Below the pieces are notes generated by a model. That model was not told the origin of the DNA. It worked only from the letters and a program-made list of their open reading frames with translations, and searched no databases. The position numbers were made by a program, and so were the translations under genes. This document shows, piece by piece, positions 42,950-52,227 of a stretch of DNA of 64,000 bases. The stretch's first letter is position 1. Every line of letters begins with the position of its first letter. Source of the stretch: Halomicrococcus gelatinilyticus (GTDB taxonomy: Archaea > Halobacteriota > Halobacteria > Halobacteriales > Haladaptataceae); the NCBI GenBank assembly GCA_024227995.1, contig CP100467.1:294866-358865 (forward strand). The letters run 5' to 3'.

Positions 42950-44401
42950 ATGACAGACAACCTGAGTACCGTCGACCCGCCGCGGATGAACCGACTGGAC
43001 GAGGCGAGCGTCGAGACCATCCACGAGGCATCGGTCACGATCCTCGAGGAGATGGGCATCAAGGTCGACCACGAAGAGGGCCAGCGGCTCCTCGCGGAGA
43101 ACGGCTGCTCCGTCGACGACGAGGGGATGGTCACGTTCCCCCGCTCGCTCGTAGAGGACTGCGTGGACGAGGCGCCGGCGAACTTCACCCTCCACGGTCG
43201 CGGGGAGGGCACGGACGTAGACGTCGGCGGCGACGATTACGTGCTGGTGCCGTCCGGTGGTCCCCCGAACGTCGTCAAGTACGACGAGGACCGGCGGCCG
43301 TCGCGGATGGAGGACTACGAGGAGTTCGTGAAACTGGCCCACGTGGAGGACGTGGTCCAGTCGTCGGGGCTGAACATCTGCGAGCCGAACGACGTCGACC
43401 AGAGCGTGAAGCACGTCGAGATGATGCTGCGCAACCTCACGCTCTCGGACATGCCGCCGCAAGGGTCGACGTACGGTGCCGACCGCGCCGAGGCCTGCAT
43501 CGAGATGGTCGGCATCGCGAACGACGACCCGGACGTCTCGAAGCCGTACCTCGCGGCGGTAGCCAACAGCGTCTCTCCCCGGACGTGGGACACGAAGATG
43601 ACCGGCGGCCTCCTCACGTACGCGCGCCACGGCCAGCCGGTCGTCGCGTCGCCGGCGGTCATGGCCGCGGCGTCCGGACCGGCGACACTCGCCGGGGCGA
43701 TGGCCCTGGCGAACGCCGAGATACTGGCCGGCGTGACGATGGCCCAGCTCGCCAACCCCGGGACGCCCGTCGTGTACGGCCTGCCGAGCTCGAACGTCGA
43801 CGTCCGGTACGGCTCGTTCGCCATCGGCAGTCCGGAGGGGGCGCTCTTTGTCTCGTTCGCCGGACAGATGGCGCGCCACTACGGCATCCCCTCGCGGGCC
43901 GGCGGCGGGTTGACCGACGCGAAGACGATGGACGACCAGCAGGGCAGCGAGGCCATGCTACAGTTGCTGACGACGATGACGAGCGGCATCAACTACGTCC
44001 TGCACGCGGCGGGCGTCCTCGACTCCTATTCGACGGCCTCCCCGGAGAAGTTCGTCCTCGACTGCGACCGGATACGGTACGTCCAGCGTTTCGTGGAGGG
44101 ATTCGACGTCGACGAGGAGACGCTCGCGCTGGACCTGATCGAGGAGGTCGAACCCGGCCAGCACTTCCTCAACAAGCGCCACACCCTCGAGCACAGCAAG
44201 TCCGAGTTCCTCATCCCCGAGGTCTACGACCGCGACTCCTACGACAACTGGGAGAGCGCGGGCGAGAAGACGGCCTACGAGCTCGCCCACGAACGCGTCG
44301 AGGAGCTGCTCGACGAGTACGAACGCCCGCCCATCGACGAGGACGTCGAGCACGATCTTGAACGCTACGTCGAGGAGAAACGGGAGGAGATCCTGAGGTG
44401 A
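42950..44401 (+). CDS. MttB-superfamily corrinoid methyltransferase, non-pyrrolysine
   Basis: A 483-residue TIM-barrel methyltransferase of the trimethylamine/quaternary-amine MttB superfamily. Family landmarks: LHEASVTILEEMGI-like N terminus, LVPSGGPPNVVKYD, GYxxNAD-like central barrel, YGLPSSNVDVRYGSFAIGSPE, and AGGGLTDAKTMDDQQGSEA (residues 317-334), the area around the pyrrolysine of true MttB. No in-frame TAG is present, so it belongs with the pyrrolysine-free enzymes that demethylate glycine betaine, proline betaine or carnitine. It would methylate a corrinoid protein like that at 26026-26772. It is monocistronic-looking and divergent from the urocanase-like operon, upstream of an importer. 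Confidence 0.87.
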   Translation: MTDNLSTVDPPRMNRLDEASVETIHEASVTILEEMGIKVDHEEGQRLLAENGCSVDDEGMVTFPRSLVEDCVDEAPANFTLHGRGEGTDVDVGGDDYVLVPSGGPPNVVKYDEDRRPSRMEDYEEFVKLAHVEDVVQSSGLNICEPNDVDQSVKHVEMMLRNLTLSDMPPQGSTYGADRAEACIEMVGIANDDPDVSKPYLAAVANSVSPRTWDTKMTGGLLTYARHGQPVVASPAVMAAASGPATLAGAMALANAEILAGVTMAQLANPGTPVVYGLPSSNVDVRYGSFAIGSPEGALFVSFAGQMARHYGIPSRAGGGLTDAKTMDDQQGSEAMLQLLTTMTSGINYVLHAAGVLDSYSTASPEKFVLDCDRIRYVQRFVEGFDVDEETLALDLIEEVEPGQHFLNKRHTLEHSKSEFLIPEVYDRDSYDNWESAGEKTAYELAHERVEELLDEYERPPIDEDVEHDLERYVEEKREEILR

Positions 44402-44480
44402 GCGTCGTCAGTCGAAGCCCGGTCCCTGCTGACGGGGGTGGTCTGGAAATCTTGGAAACCTGGCCGGGACTACCCCTGTG

Positions 44481-44490
44481 ATTTATTTAT
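44481..44490 (+). promoter_or_regulatory. TATA-like box of the importer operon
   Basis: ATTTATTTAT centred 27 bases before ATG 44512; leaderless transcript expected. Confidence 0.55.
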
Positions 44491-44514
44491 CATGGTGTCA
44501 TCAAAGGTACCATG
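44491..44514. promoter_or_regulatory. Inverted repeat CATGGT/ACCATG over the importer start
   Basis: CATGGT at 44491-44496 and ACCATG at 44509-44514 are separated by 12 bases, between the TATA box and the start codon (which the right arm includes). The position suits a repressor site, but the arms are short. Confidence 0.3.
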
Positions 44515-46242
44515 CGTCCTGATACCAAGGGGCAAGATAATGGCGAGGCCGAGTTCGAGGCCGACCTCGACCTTCGGTCGAAGGTGGACCGCAGAAAGTT
44601 TTTCCAACTCCTCGGCGTCGGTGGCGGCGCGCTCCTCGCAGGCTGTGCCGGAGGCGATGGCGACGGTGGGGGAGACGGCACCGGTACCGGAACCACCGGT
44701 GGCGAGACGACGCCGCAGGGTGGACTGAAGCACGGTGGCCATCTTCGGGTGGCCACGTCGACGTCGCCCCAGACCGTCAGTCCGTTCAAGGGCATCACGG
44801 TGACGGACTACGTCTTCAAGGAGACGATGTACTCGCGGCTGACGACCGTCGACAACAACCTGCAGACGAAGCCGAACCTCGCCAAGGAGTGGAACCTGAA
44901 AGACAGCGGGAAGAAGATCACGTTCGTTCTCCAGGACGACGCGAAGTTCCCGTCGGGCAAGAACGTGCTCGCCGAGGACGTCGTGGCGACGGTCAACCTG
45001 CTCCTCACGGACAAGGTGTCGGCTGGCGAGAAGGACGTCAATCCGCTGCAGGTGAACGACGGGAAACCGGCCATCGAGGTCGAGGACGACAAGCGCCTCA
45101 CGTTCACGCTCTCGCGGGCCGACGCACCGTATCCAAAGCGGGTCACCGAGACGGGGAGCACGTTCAACATCGTCTCCAAGGATGTCGCCGAGAACAAGTT
45201 CGACAGGGTCTCGAACGAGGACTTCGGCAACGGACCGTTCGACCTCGTGGAGTTCGAGAAGGGCGACCACTACACGTTCGAGGCCAACGACGACTACCAC
45301 CTGACGGACGAGCACGACAACCAGTTGCCGTACGTCGACAAGATGACCTGGAAGATCATCTCCGACCCGATACCGCGGGTCAACGCACTCAGGGACAAGC
45401 GGGTCGACGCACTCCGGGCCCTGCCACCGAAGACGCTCAAGCAGGCCAAGAACATGCCCGGCCTGCAGGTCAAAAGCGAGCACAGCGGGAAGTTCATCAA
45501 CGTCGTCCTCAACACCGATCTGGAGCCGTTCCAGGACGCCCGCGTGCGGAAGGCCATGAAGTACGCGATGGACAGAGACGAGATGCTGACTGCCATCTCC
45601 GGGCGCGGGGCGAAGGGCCACCACTCACCGATCTCCCCCGTCCACGAGTTCTACGCGGAGAACATCAAGGACCCGTTCGGTGCCAAGGCACAACCCGAGA
45701 AGGCGAAGTCGTTGCTACAGGAGGCGGGACACGGGAACGGCCTGGACCTGCCGACGCTGTACTACTCGCAGGGGGAGACGCCGGAGAAGGGCCCCATCAC
45801 GCAGGTGTTCCAGCAGCAGATGAAGAACGTCGGCATCAACTTCGACATCAAGCTGGTCACGCCCGACACCTGGCTGTCGGAGTACTGGAACAAGGACGAC
45901 GTCTGGTACATGAGCACCTGGGTGATGCGCGTCGAGGACACCACGGTCCCGATGCTCGCACTCCGGTCCGACGGTCAGTGGAACACCGCCCGCTGGTCCA
46001 ACGAGAAGTACGACAACGCGCTCGAGAAGGCGTTCAGGGCGACGTCGAAGAAAGAGCGTGCGAACCACCTGAAGACGTGTCAGCAGGTCCATCACAACGA
46101 GGGCGCGTGGCTCACCTGTGCCTTCCTCGACGTCTTCGGCGCGGCCCAGGGCTACGTGCAGGAGTACGAGATGATGCCGACGACGTCCCGGTCGTACCTC
46201 TCGAAGGTGGCGCTCTCGTCGAAAGCTCCGCAGGGCCCGTGA
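44512..46242 (+). CDS. Family-5 (peptide/opine/nickel-type) ABC solute-binding lipoprotein
   Basis: A 576-residue secreted substrate receptor. The N terminus has a twin-arginine export signal (DRRKFFQLLG) running into a lipobox ALLAGC, so the mature protein is probably lipid-anchored, then a Gly/Asp/Thr linker typical of halophilic lipoproteins. GGHLRVATSTSPQTVSPFKG, the SBP_5 body with LAKEWNLKD and DARVRKAMKYAMDRDEML are visible. The substrate is unknown; the catabolic genes beside it make a betaine or ergothioneine-like compound plausible. It starts a four-gene importer operon. Confidence 0.9.
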   Translation: MRPDTKGQDNGEAEFEADLDLRSKVDRRKFFQLLGVGGGALLAGCAGGDGDGGGDGTGTGTTGGETTPQGGLKHGGHLRVATSTSPQTVSPFKGITVTDYVFKETMYSRLTTVDNNLQTKPNLAKEWNLKDSGKKITFVLQDDAKFPSGKNVLAEDVVATVNLLLTDKVSAGEKDVNPLQVNDGKPAIEVEDDKRLTFTLSRADAPYPKRVTETGSTFNIVSKDVAENKFDRVSNEDFGNGPFDLVEFEKGDHYTFEANDDYHLTDEHDNQLPYVDKMTWKIISDPIPRVNALRDKRVDALRALPPKTLKQAKNMPGLQVKSEHSGKFINVVLNTDLEPFQDARVRKAMKYAMDRDEMLTAISGRGAKGHHSPISPVHEFYAENIKDPFGAKAQPEKAKSLLQEAGHGNGLDLPTLYYSQGETPEKGPITQVFQQQMKNVGINFDIKLVTPDTWLSEYWNKDDVWYMSTWVMRVEDTTVPMLALRSDGQWNTARWSNEKYDNALEKAFRATSKKERANHLKTCQQVHHNEGAWLTCAFLDVFGAAQGYVQEYEMMPTTSRSYLSKVALSSKAPQGP

Positions 46243-46444
46243 GTCGACGTCGGGTCGCCTCGCGACCTGGTTCCCAGCTTCCATTCCATGACCCGAAACC
46301 ACAACCAGTCACCGTCGACGCGGTCGGGACGGAGCACTGGCGAACACTCGCCGGTGGGTCCACCCGTCGTCGGTGGCCGACGTCGGTCCGTGACAGCCCC
46401 CCGATCGAACGTTGCAGACAACAGAGTGACCACGTGATCAACGC

Positions 46445-47401
46445 ATGAATCTCGTCTACCTCGCGAAGCGGGTTCTGATCGCAATCCTGTCGCTGTACGT
46501 CGTCGCGACGGCGGTGTTCGCGATGACGCACCTGCTCCCGGGGAGCGCGGCGAACATCATCCTCGGGACGACAGCGACGGAGCAGTCCATCGAGCAGGTC
46601 AACCAGCGGCTCGGTCTCGACCGGCCGCTCTGGGTACAGTACGTCGACTTCGTCGTCGGCGTCTTCCTCGCCGACTTCGGGACGAGTTTCATCTCGGACC
46701 AGCCGGTCATCGACATGGTCATCCCGCGGCTCAACCGCACGCTCCAGCTGGCGATCGTCGCCACGCTCATCTCGGTCGTCGTGGCGATCCCGATGGGCGT
46801 GGTGGCGGCCGCCCGGCGGAACAGCTGGGTCGACTCGATCATCTCGACCACCTCCTACATCGGCGTCAGCATCCCCTCGTTCGTCAGTGCGACGCTGCTG
46901 TTGCTGTTCCTGACGACGCCACCGCTCGCGCTGTTCCCCAGCGGCGGGTACGTCGCGCCAACGGAGAGCGTCGTCGGGTGGGCGTACCACATCGTCCTGC
47001 CGGCGATATCGCTCAACGTCATCATCTTCGCGTACGTGATGCGCCAGACCCGGTCGTCGATGATCGAGACCCTCGAATCGGACTACATCCGGACCGCTCG
47101 GCTGAAGGGCGTCGACGAGTACCACGTCCTGTTCAAGCACGCCCTGCGGAACGGACTCCTCCCAGCGATCACCGTCGTCGCGATCAACTTCGGCTGGATG
47201 ATGGGGAGCGTCGTCATCGTCGAGACCATCTTCAACTACCCGGGGATGGGCAAGCTGATCATCCGCGGGATATCGAACCGGGACCTGCCGTTGATCCAGG
47301 CCGGCATCCTGGTTCCGACGGCCGCGTTCATCTTCGCGAACCTGAGCGCCGACATCCTGTACACGTACCTCGATCCCCGGATCTCGCTCGGGGAGAGCTG
47401 A
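46445..47401 (+). CDS. ABC importer permease, DppB type
   Basis: A 318-residue inner-membrane permease with the N-terminal motif YLAKRVLIAILSLYVVATAVF, the LGLDRPLWVQY region of DppB/OppB proteins, six predicted helices and the coupling motif DYIRTARLKGVDEYHVLFKHALRNGLLP (EAA loop). It follows the binding-protein gene by 200 bases and precedes the second permease by six bases. Confidence 0.92.
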   Translation: MNLVYLAKRVLIAILSLYVVATAVFAMTHLLPGSAANIILGTTATEQSIEQVNQRLGLDRPLWVQYVDFVVGVFLADFGTSFISDQPVIDMVIPRLNRTLQLAIVATLISVVVAIPMGVVAAARRNSWVDSIISTTSYIGVSIPSFVSATLLLLFLTTPPLALFPSGGYVAPTESVVGWAYHIVLPAISLNVIIFAYVMRQTRSSMIETLESDYIRTARLKGVDEYHVLFKHALRNGLLPAITVVAINFGWMMGSVVIVETIFNYPGMGKLIIRGISNRDLPLIQAGILVPTAAFIFANLSADILYTYLDPRISLGES

Positions 47402-47407
47402 TCGACC

Positions 47408-48310
47408 ATGGCAACGGAACAATCATCCCCACTGTCCGAACGCATCACCGTTCCCGACGTCGTCTGGGACATCGTGACCAACCCGAAGGCTGCCATCGGC
47501 ATGGCGATACTGCTTCCCGTCGTCCTCATCTCCGCCCTGGGGACGGCGCTCGCGCCGTACGACCCCGTGGCGGTCCATCCGGCGGACGCGTACCTCGCCC
47601 CCTTCTCGTCGGGGCCGGAGGGCATGTACGTGCTGGGGACCGACCACCTCGGCCGGGACCTGCTCTCGCGGGTCATCGTCGGCAGCCGTCCGAGTCTCAT
47701 GCTCGGATTCGGCGCGACGGGGCTGTCCCTGCTGCTCGGGGTCCCGATCGGGCTGACGGCCGGCTACTCGAAGGGGCGCGTCGACGAGGTGCTCATGCGC
47801 CTGATGGACATCATGATGAGCGTCCCGGTGTTGCTGCTCGGGGTGCTCATCCTGGTCGTGCTGCCGTCCAGTCTCTTCAACATCATCCTCGCCATCGGCG
47901 TGGTGTTCGTCCCACGGATCGCGAGAGTGACGCGGTCCGCCACGCTCTCGGTGAGCGAGGAGTCGTACGTACTCGCCGCGAAGGCCCGTGGAGAGTCGGA
48001 CCTCTACATCCTGTTCCGCGAGATCCTCCCCAACGTGACGGCACCGATCGTCGTCGAGGGGTCGATCCGGATCGGCTACGCCGTGATGGTGGGGACGTCG
48101 CTGTCGTTCCTCGGTCTCGGAACCGGCCCGCCCCACCCTGACTGGGGGTTCATGATCAACACGGCGCGCCTGCACATCTACCAGACGCCGTGGTTCCTGC
48201 TGTGGCCCAGCGTCGCGCTACTGGTCACCATCATGGCGACGAACCTGCTGGGCGACGGCCTCAGGGACGTGCTCGATCCGCACGCAGTCGAGGACGGTGA
48301 CGGACTATGA
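47408..48310 (+). CDS. ABC importer permease, DppC type
   Basis: A 300-residue permease. The external loop GTDHLGRDLLSRVIVGSR is the DppC signature, and the EAA coupling loop is SYVLAAKARGESDLYILFREILPN. Six helices. It overlaps the following ATPase gene by four bases and completes the membrane pore with the DppB-type subunit. Confidence 0.92.
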   Translation: MATEQSSPLSERITVPDVVWDIVTNPKAAIGMAILLPVVLISALGTALAPYDPVAVHPADAYLAPFSSGPEGMYVLGTDHLGRDLLSRVIVGSRPSLMLGFGATGLSLLLGVPIGLTAGYSKGRVDEVLMRLMDIMMSVPVLLLGVLILVVLPSSLFNIILAIGVVFVPRIARVTRSATLSVSEESYVLAAKARGESDLYILFREILPNVTAPIVVEGSIRIGYAVMVGTSLSFLGLGTGPPHPDWGFMINTARLHIYQTPWFLLWPSVALLVTIMATNLLGDGLRDVLDPHAVEDGDGL

Positions 48311-50379
48311 GCCAGCAAGGAACGCGAACCCCGCCCGAATCCGAGACCGGCGGGTTGCTCGACGTCGACTCGGTGTCCGTCGAGTTCAGCGTCCCCGACG
48401 GGACCGTGGAGGCGCTCAGGGACGTCTCGATCACCGTCGAGAAGGGCGAGACGCTCGGCATCGCGGGCGAGTCCGGCTCCGGAAAGTCGACGCTCGCGCT
48501 GGCCATCGTTCGTTACCTCGCCTCCAACGGCGGGATCACGGAGGGGTCGATCGAGTTCAAGGGACGCGACGTGTACTCGCTCTCCCGGAGCGAACTGCAG
48601 GGGATCCGCGGGAACCAGATCGCTCACGTCGCACAGAACCCCGCCAGCGCCCTCAACCCGAGTATGGTCATCGGGGAGCAGATCAAGGAGACGATCGACC
48701 TCCACCAGGACCACGAGACCGACGAGGCGGCGTGGGAACAGGTCTACGGCGTGCTCCGCCAGGTCAACATCCCCCAGCCGGAGGCCATGGCGGACCGGTA
48801 CCCGTCGGAACTCTCCGGGGGCCAACAGCAGCGGGCGCTGATCGCCATCGGGCTCGCGTGCAACCCCGAACTGCTGATCCTCGACGAACCGACGACGGGC
48901 CTCGACGTGACGACCCAGGCGAAGCTGCTGGATCTCATCCAGGAGCTCAAACAGGAGTACGACGTCGGCATCCTCCTCATCACCCACAACCTGGCCGTGA
49001 TCGCGAAGATCGCCGACCGCGTGAACATCCTCTACGCCGGCGAGGTGATGGAGAAAGGCCCCGTCGACGAGGTGTTCACCCACCCGGCAAACCCCTACAC
49101 GCAGGCGCTGCTGGCGACCACGCCGGAACTCGACCGCAACAAGGACCTGCGCCCGATCCCGGGACAGATCCCCAGCCTGACCGACGTCCCGGACGGGTGT
49201 ATCTTCGCCGACCGGTGTGCGTTCGCCACCGACGAGTGTCGCTCCGGGCCGATACCGATGGAGTCGCCGACCGGAGAGAGGGAGACCCGCTGCATCCGCT
49301 GGGAGGAGGCGACGGCGGACCCGATCCTGGCCGGGAGTGCGAGCGACCGCCACTACTCGCCGGGCGACGTCATCCTCGAGGCGAACGACCTCGAGAAGTA
49401 CTACGACACCGGGACGTTCTTCCAGAACCTGGTCGGGGACCACGACCCCGTCAAGGCCGTCGACGCGGTCGACCTCTCGATCCGCGAGGGTGAGACGGTC
49501 GGGCTCGTCGGCGAGTCCGGTTGCGGCAAGAGCACGCTGGGCCACACGCTCCTGCGACTCCACCAGCCCACCGGCGGATCCGTCGCGTTCCGCGGGACGG
49601 ACCTCGACGACATGTCGAAGGCCGAACGGAGGCGGTACCGCTCGGAGTGTCAGATAATCCAGCAGGACCCTGAGGGGAGTCTGAACCCGCGCAAGCGGAT
49701 CCACACCATCGTCGAACGGCCGGTGAAGCTGTTCACCGACCTCGACGAGGACGACCGTAGCGACCGCGTCTTCGAACTGCTCGACCAGGTGAACCTGAGC
49801 CACGACCTGGCGTCGAAGTATCCTCACGAACTCTCGGGCGGCCAGCAACAGCGCGTCGCGGTCGCCAGGGCCTTCGCAGCCAATCCGTCGCTGGTCGTGC
49901 TCGACGAGCCGGTCTCCTCGCTCGACGTCAGCGTCCAGGCGAGCATCCTCAACCTCCTCGAGGACCTCCGCGACGAGTACGACACCTCCTACCTCCTCAT
50001 CAGTCACGACATGGGGGTCATCAAGTCCATCTGCGACCGCCTCTCGGTGATGTATCTCGGCGAGATCGTCGAGTCGGGGCCGCTCGACGAGGTGTTCACG
50101 CCGCCGTACCACCCCTACACTCGCTCGTTGCTGTCGAGCATCCCCTCGCTCGACCCGGAGGAAGAGGGTTCCCGCATCACCCTCGAAGGGGACGTCCCGA
50201 GCGCACGCGACCCGCCGAGCGGCTGTTCGTTCTGTACGCGCTGTCCGCAGAAGATCGGCGACGTCTGCGAGAATGACGACCCCGACCTAAAACCGGTTGC
50301 AGGCAGCGGTGAGAGCGACCTACGGATAGCCTGCCACCACGACGACGAGGAACTGGTGGACGAGGTCGAGAAGCTCTGA
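48307..50379 (+). CDS. Fused dipeptide-type ABC importer ATPase (DppD-DppF)
   Basis: A 690-residue protein carrying two complete ATPase domains. Domain 1: Walker A GESGSGKST, signature LSGGQQQR, Walker B LLILDEPTTGLD. Domain 2: GESGCGKST, LSGGQQQR, LVVLDEPVSSLD. Each ends with the oligopeptide-permease C-terminal cysteine motif (CIFADRCAFATDEC; CSFCTRCPQKIGDVC), which often binds an Fe-S cluster. The DppD and DppF roles are thus fused in one chain, as is common in archaea. It powers the transporter encoded just upstream. Confidence 0.93.
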   Translation: MSQQGTRTPPESETGGLLDVDSVSVEFSVPDGTVEALRDVSITVEKGETLGIAGESGSGKSTLALAIVRYLASNGGITEGSIEFKGRDVYSLSRSELQGIRGNQIAHVAQNPASALNPSMVIGEQIKETIDLHQDHETDEAAWEQVYGVLRQVNIPQPEAMADRYPSELSGGQQQRALIAIGLACNPELLILDEPTTGLDVTTQAKLLDLIQELKQEYDVGILLITHNLAVIAKIADRVNILYAGEVMEKGPVDEVFTHPANPYTQALLATTPELDRNKDLRPIPGQIPSLTDVPDGCIFADRCAFATDECRSGPIPMESPTGERETRCIRWEEATADPILAGSASDRHYSPGDVILEANDLEKYYDTGTFFQNLVGDHDPVKAVDAVDLSIREGETVGLVGESGCGKSTLGHTLLRLHQPTGGSVAFRGTDLDDMSKAERRRYRSECQIIQQDPEGSLNPRKRIHTIVERPVKLFTDLDEDDRSDRVFELLDQVNLSHDLASKYPHELSGGQQQRVAVARAFAANPSLVVLDEPVSSLDVSVQASILNLLEDLRDEYDTSYLLISHDMGVIKSICDRLSVMYLGEIVESGPLDEVFTPPYHPYTRSLLSSIPSLDPEEEGSRITLEGDVPSARDPPSGCSFCTRCPQKIGDVCENDDPDLKPVAGSGESDLRIACHHDDEELVDEVEKL

Positions 50380-50460
50380 GTCGCTCCCGTCCCTTCGAAT
50401 CCGCGATGTTCGGGCGGAGACCGCGGACGGTGGCCGTTCCCGAACGGAAGCGCTGGCCAC

Positions 50461-51492
50461 TCACTCGTCGGTCCGAGCGGCGTCGACGTCGCCGTCGTCG
50501 AGCGCCGCCTCGACCTCGCGGCCGACCGTTCCGAGGGTGTCGAGTTTCGCGAAGGCGGCGTCCCTGGGAAGCGGCTTGAGACCGCAGTCCGGCGTGAGCG
50601 TGAGCCGTTCCGGCGGGATAACCTGCAGCGCAGTCTCGACGTTCTCCCGGACCGCCTCCGCGGAGTCGACCTCCTTGGACTGGGAGTCCACGACGCCGAC
50701 GCCGACGTCCACGTCCAGGTCGACGCCGTCGAAGACCTCGACGACGTCGTCGGCGTCCTCGTTCGCGAACTCCAGGTCCACCTCGTCGACCGGGAAGTCG
50801 AAGAGGTCGGGCGCGAGGTCGGCGTAGTTGCCCGAACACACGTGGAGGCCGAGCCGCACTGCGTCCGGCACGTCGTCGTCGATGCGGGCGAGCGCCTCGT
50901 GAGCGATGTCCGCGTGCGGCGACATCCCCAGTGCCGGCTCGTCGATCTGAATCCACTCCGCGCCGGCCCCGGCGAGGTTCGCGGCCTCGTCGGCGACGAG
51001 GTCCGCGAAGTCGTACACGAGCGTCTCCACGTCGTCGTAGGCCTCCATGCTCGCGAAGGAGGCAAGCGTGAACGGTCCGGTTATCGTGGTCTTGACGGGA
51101 CGGTGGGCGATAGCGGTCGCGAACTCGAAGTCGTCGACGAGCCACGGTTCGCTCGAGGACACGGTGTCGACGACCGTCGGCATGCGCTGGTTCCATCCGG
51201 ACCCGCCACCGTCGTTCTCGTACCCGTCGACGAACTGTGCGAAGTGCTCCACCATCCCGTCTCGGCGAACCTCGCCGTCCGTGACGACGTCGAGGCCTGC
51301 TCGCTGCTGGTCCGAGACGACGGCCTTGCAGGCGTCGTCGAGCGCCTCCGTCTCGGAAACCGACGACTCCTCGTCGGCGAGTTCGAGCACTCGCTCCAGC
51401 CATCCCGGTCGGGGGAAACTTCCGACCGCCGTCGTGAGCAGGAAGTGGTCGTGACCGTGGTCGGGTGGTCGAAACTGATCCCTCGTCATCAT
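50461..51492 (-). CDS. MetE catalytic-domain (core methionine synthase) family methyltransferase
   Basis: A 343-residue protein equivalent to only the C-terminal half of cobalamin-independent methionine synthase. TTAVGSFPRP near the N terminus, DVVTDGEVRRDGMV, ITGPFTLASF, QIDEPALG and the zinc ligands GLHVCSGNY and TPDCGLKPL are visible. Core MetE proteins lack the folate-binding domain and usually take methyl from a methyl-corrinoid or another carrier. Being next to an MttB/corrinoid system it might methylate homocysteine or another thiol with those methyl groups. The start could be either of the adjacent ATGs (51492, 51489). Confidence 0.83.
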   Translation of the reverse strand: MMTRDQFRPPDHGHDHFLLTTAVGSFPRPGWLERVLELADEESSVSETEALDDACKAVVSDQQRAGLDVVTDGEVRRDGMVEHFAQFVDGYENDGGGSGWNQRMPTVVDTVSSSEPWLVDDFEFATAIAHRPVKTTITGPFTLASFASMEAYDDVETLVYDFADLVADEAANLAGAGAEWIQIDEPALGMSPHADIAHEALARIDDDVPDAVRLGLHVCSGNYADLAPDLFDFPVDEVDLEFANEDADDVVEVFDGVDLDVDVGVGVVDSQSKEVDSAEAVRENVETALQVIPPERLTLTPDCGLKPLPRDAAFAKLDTLGTVGREVEAALDDGDVDAARTDE

Positions 51493-52227
51493 CGTCGATA
51501 ACCGCTCGCATCCTGGTAGCACTTTCGCCGACGGAGGCGTTCGAGCGTTCTCTTCGAGGGGCTCCTCCGACTCGGACCGACTCGAACCGTAGTTGTCAGC
51601 TCGCGCATCGAATCACCTCGCGCCGGTGGCCTCTGAAAGTCATCCCCAATCATCATTTCATAAATACTACTGAAGTCGATTGATATGGATTCAGATTAGA
51701 CTGGTTGGCACAGAACAACGTCGTCCTGTGCTATGTATTTGATGGCCCTTGTGAACACACATCATTTCTGGCCCCAAACTGCTCCGAGGCCCCGGAGTCC
51801 CGTCTACGCAATTCCCGATCGACCCGACGACTTCGACTGTTTCGAACTGTGCGCTGTTGGGTGGCCACGGCTACAGAACGTCGTCACCGCCAATCCACGG
51901 CGGACCGACACACTCGGTCGAGCTGTCTACTGTCATCGCTTCCCATTACAATACTATGAGTGTAATAGGGGTGTGATGGTGTCTCCAGCACGCATCCGAG
52001 TGGGGTCGCCGATTCCGTCACCCATCGTCGTTCCCAGAGTGCGTTCGCAGTCGACGAATCGTTGCTCGGCTCTCGGAGAGGTCACGAGGTATCGACCCTC
52101 AGATAGCCGATCAGCGACTGGAAGGTAGTACTTCGAAGACGGACGACGCCGTCGAGACGAACGTCCAGGGGGTCCATGTACTGGTCGTCGTCTGGCCGCT
52201 GGCAGGTTCTGCTACGAATCCTGTTCA
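51493..52227. other. Long intergenic region
   Basis: No convincing gene. Bases 51645-51690 are AT-rich. An inverted repeat ATTACA / TGTAAT (51945-51950 and 51961-51966, extended by CCC / GGG) lies inside. Codon bias is absent in all frames; it looks like decayed DNA. Confidence 0.4.

Noticed and set aside
42950..44401. True trimethylamine methyltransferase with pyrrolysine
   Set aside because: No in-frame TAG exists in the gene, and no pyrrolysine synthesis genes or tRNA are visible.
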